This document shows, piece after piece, positions 33,965-34,733 of a stretch of 34,733 nt of DNA; positions within the stretch are counted from its first letter, which is position 1; every line of letters begins with the position of its first letter. The DNA comes from a virus. The stretch spans positions 1-34,733 of the IMG/VR virus record IMGVR_UViG_3300013129_000013; one strand, written 5' to 3'. The notes below the pieces were generated by a model that saw only the letters and a program-made list of their open reading frames with translations, searched no databases and was not told the DNA's origin. The position numbers and the translations under genes were made by a program.

Positions 33965-33992
33965 ATTTTATTAAATTATTTAATGAGTATAC

Positions 33993-34000
33993 TATTTATA
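33993..34000 (+). promoter_or_regulatory. TATTTATA element before fibre gene
   Basis: TATTTATA followed by TTTATT, 16 nt before the ATG at 34017; no SD is visible. Confidence 0.45.
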
Positions 34001-34016
34001 TTTATTAACGTAATTT

Positions 34017-34733
34017 ATGGCTAACACTCCTATTAATGCAATGACCGCTACATTCGGGTCTGGTGATCAGACTGCGATAAAAATGAATGTAACGGATTCT
34101 GGTCCGGCAGATAATACTAGTAAACTTATAGATTTGCAATTAGGCAGTGTCACAAAGTTCAAAGTAACAAAATTAGGACAGGTAATAGCTACAAATTATA
34201 CAGGTAGTTTTAGCGGTAGCACATTTGTAAAAAATCAATCAAGTGACGTTGGCACTAAATATTTGGTTTTTACAAATGGTACTGGTCAGAGAACACTAGG
34301 ATTGGATACCACCTTAACATATGATGCTTCATCCAACACACTATCTTCAAATGGTAGTGCCAACTTTGGCGGTGATATAGATAGTACAAATGCATATCCA
34401 CTATTAATGGGATCTCCTACATCATTGAATATTGCTAGTTCCGCTACCACAATTTTAATAGGATCCTCCTCTCCGGGTTCTTATACACATTTTTATTCTA
34501 AAGAAGTAAGAGGCAATTTTACTGGTAGTTTTAAAGCTGGTTCATTTACAGGTAGTATTAGTGGTAGCGTTGGTAAATTTAATTCATTTATTACAAATAA
34601 CATAACATCAAGTATTAGCGGAGCTTATGCCGCTTTTACAAAAATAACAGGTAGTAGTGGCAGAATAACCGGAAGATTAATAGCAAATTCATTTACAGGT
34701 AGTATTAGCGGAGCTTATGCCGCTTTTACAAAA
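34017..34733 (+). CDS. repeat-rich tail fibre/virion protein, N-terminal part (3' end outside window)
   Basis: 239 codons are present and the frame runs off the window. It starts MANTPINAMTATFGSGDQTA, followed by a beta-strand-rich domain (SKLIDLQLGSVTKFKVTKLG). From ~60 onwards it is built of short Ser/Gly/Thr units of the form FTGSxSGS (NYTGSFSGSTF, NFTGSFKAGSFTGSISGSVG, NSFTGSISGAYAAFTK) as in fibrous beta-helical phage adhesins. The N terminus likely attaches to the baseplate or to another fibre. It may be the gene whose end resembles the fibre at the window's left edge, or an independent second fibre; the two cannot be joined here. Confidence 0.75.
   Translation, partial: MANTPINAMTATFGSGDQTAIKMNVTDSGPADNTSKLIDLQLGSVTKFKVTKLGQVIATNYTGSFSGSTFVKNQSSDVGTKYLVFTNGTGQRTLGLDTTLTYDASSNTLSSNGSANFGGDIDSTNAYPLLMGSPTSLNIASSATTILIGSSSPGSYTHFYSKEVRGNFTGSFKAGSFTGSISGSVGKFNSFITNNITSSISGAYAAFTKITGSSGRITGRLIANSFTGSISGAYAAFTK
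34611..34733 (+). repeat. 33-bp exact direct repeat (period 90 bp) in fibre gene
   Basis: 34611-34643 and 34701-34733 are identical and encode SISGAYAAFTK. The second copy ends at the window edge, so the array may continue. It keeps the reading frame. Confidence 0.85.

Noticed and set aside
1-34733. Window as a complete circular element, since both ends are fibre genes
   Set aside because: The right-edge frame and the left-edge frame cannot be shown to join, and head, packaging and polymerase genes of a T4-like phage are absent; it is a piece of a larger genome.
1-34733. tRNA genes
   Set aside because: No cloverleaf with a TTC-like T arm was noticed on reading; a tRNA search program would be decisive.

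Overview
The window is about 34.7 kb of AT-rich DNA from a T4-like contractile-tailed phage (myovirus). The evidence is a T4-type tail tube, baseplate and tape-measure cluster, followed by a T4-type replication and nucleotide set: gp32-like SSB, UvsX, Rnh-type 5'-3' nuclease, gp41-like helicase and NrdA/NrdB. Nearly everything is on the + strand; one small gene is on the - strand. I saw no tRNA, rRNA, CRISPR array or insertion sequence. The host cannot be named. Three near-consensus -35/-10 promoters (TTGACA/TATAAT type) and one perfect Shine-Dalgarno (before nrdB) point to a bacterium with a conventional sigma-70 and anti-SD. Many late genes lack an SD and instead carry TATTTATA just before the start codon.

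Layout. 1-821: 3' end of a collagen-like tail fibre gene. 976-2139: HAD-nucleotidase/nucleotidyltransferase fusion. 2203-14532: tail module (tail tube, an HxGH nucleotidyltransferase, gp26-like baseplate/chaperone protein with an apparent frameshift extension, tape measure, and baseplate proteins including a gp53/LysM-like one). 14645-18432: family-A DNA-polymerase-like palm protein, a large protein with a possible PD-(D/E)XK core, and a small conserved-looking protein. 18558-27198: replication and nucleotide metabolism (gp32, uvsX, rnh, helicase in two pieces, nrdA, nrdB). 27281-28896: membrane PAS protein, an unknown protein and a secreted protein. 29000-32080: MoxR ATPase plus VWA/HExxH protein. 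32150-33964: small probable DNA-binding protein, the lone minus-strand gene and a DUF4338/DruA-like protein. 34017 to the end: start of another repeat-rich fibre gene. No stretch over 300 bases lacks a gene; the longest apparent gap (4703-4936) is filled by a coding frame without a start codon.

The strongest unusual points are: (1) the gp41-like helicase is broken at its Walker A lysine by a split intein whose break lies near the intein N terminus, an atypical architecture; (2) a start-less coding frame follows a T7 run at the end of the gp26-like gene, directly before the tape measure, suggesting +1 (or -2) programmed frameshifting; (3) a MoxR-VWA pair whose VWA partner also carries an HExxH+E metallopeptidase signature; (4) a gp32 leader that looks like the T4 autogenous operator; (5) the repeated TATTTATA element before SD-poor late genes. 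All functional statements rest on reading the sequence and on remembered family features; no database search was run.
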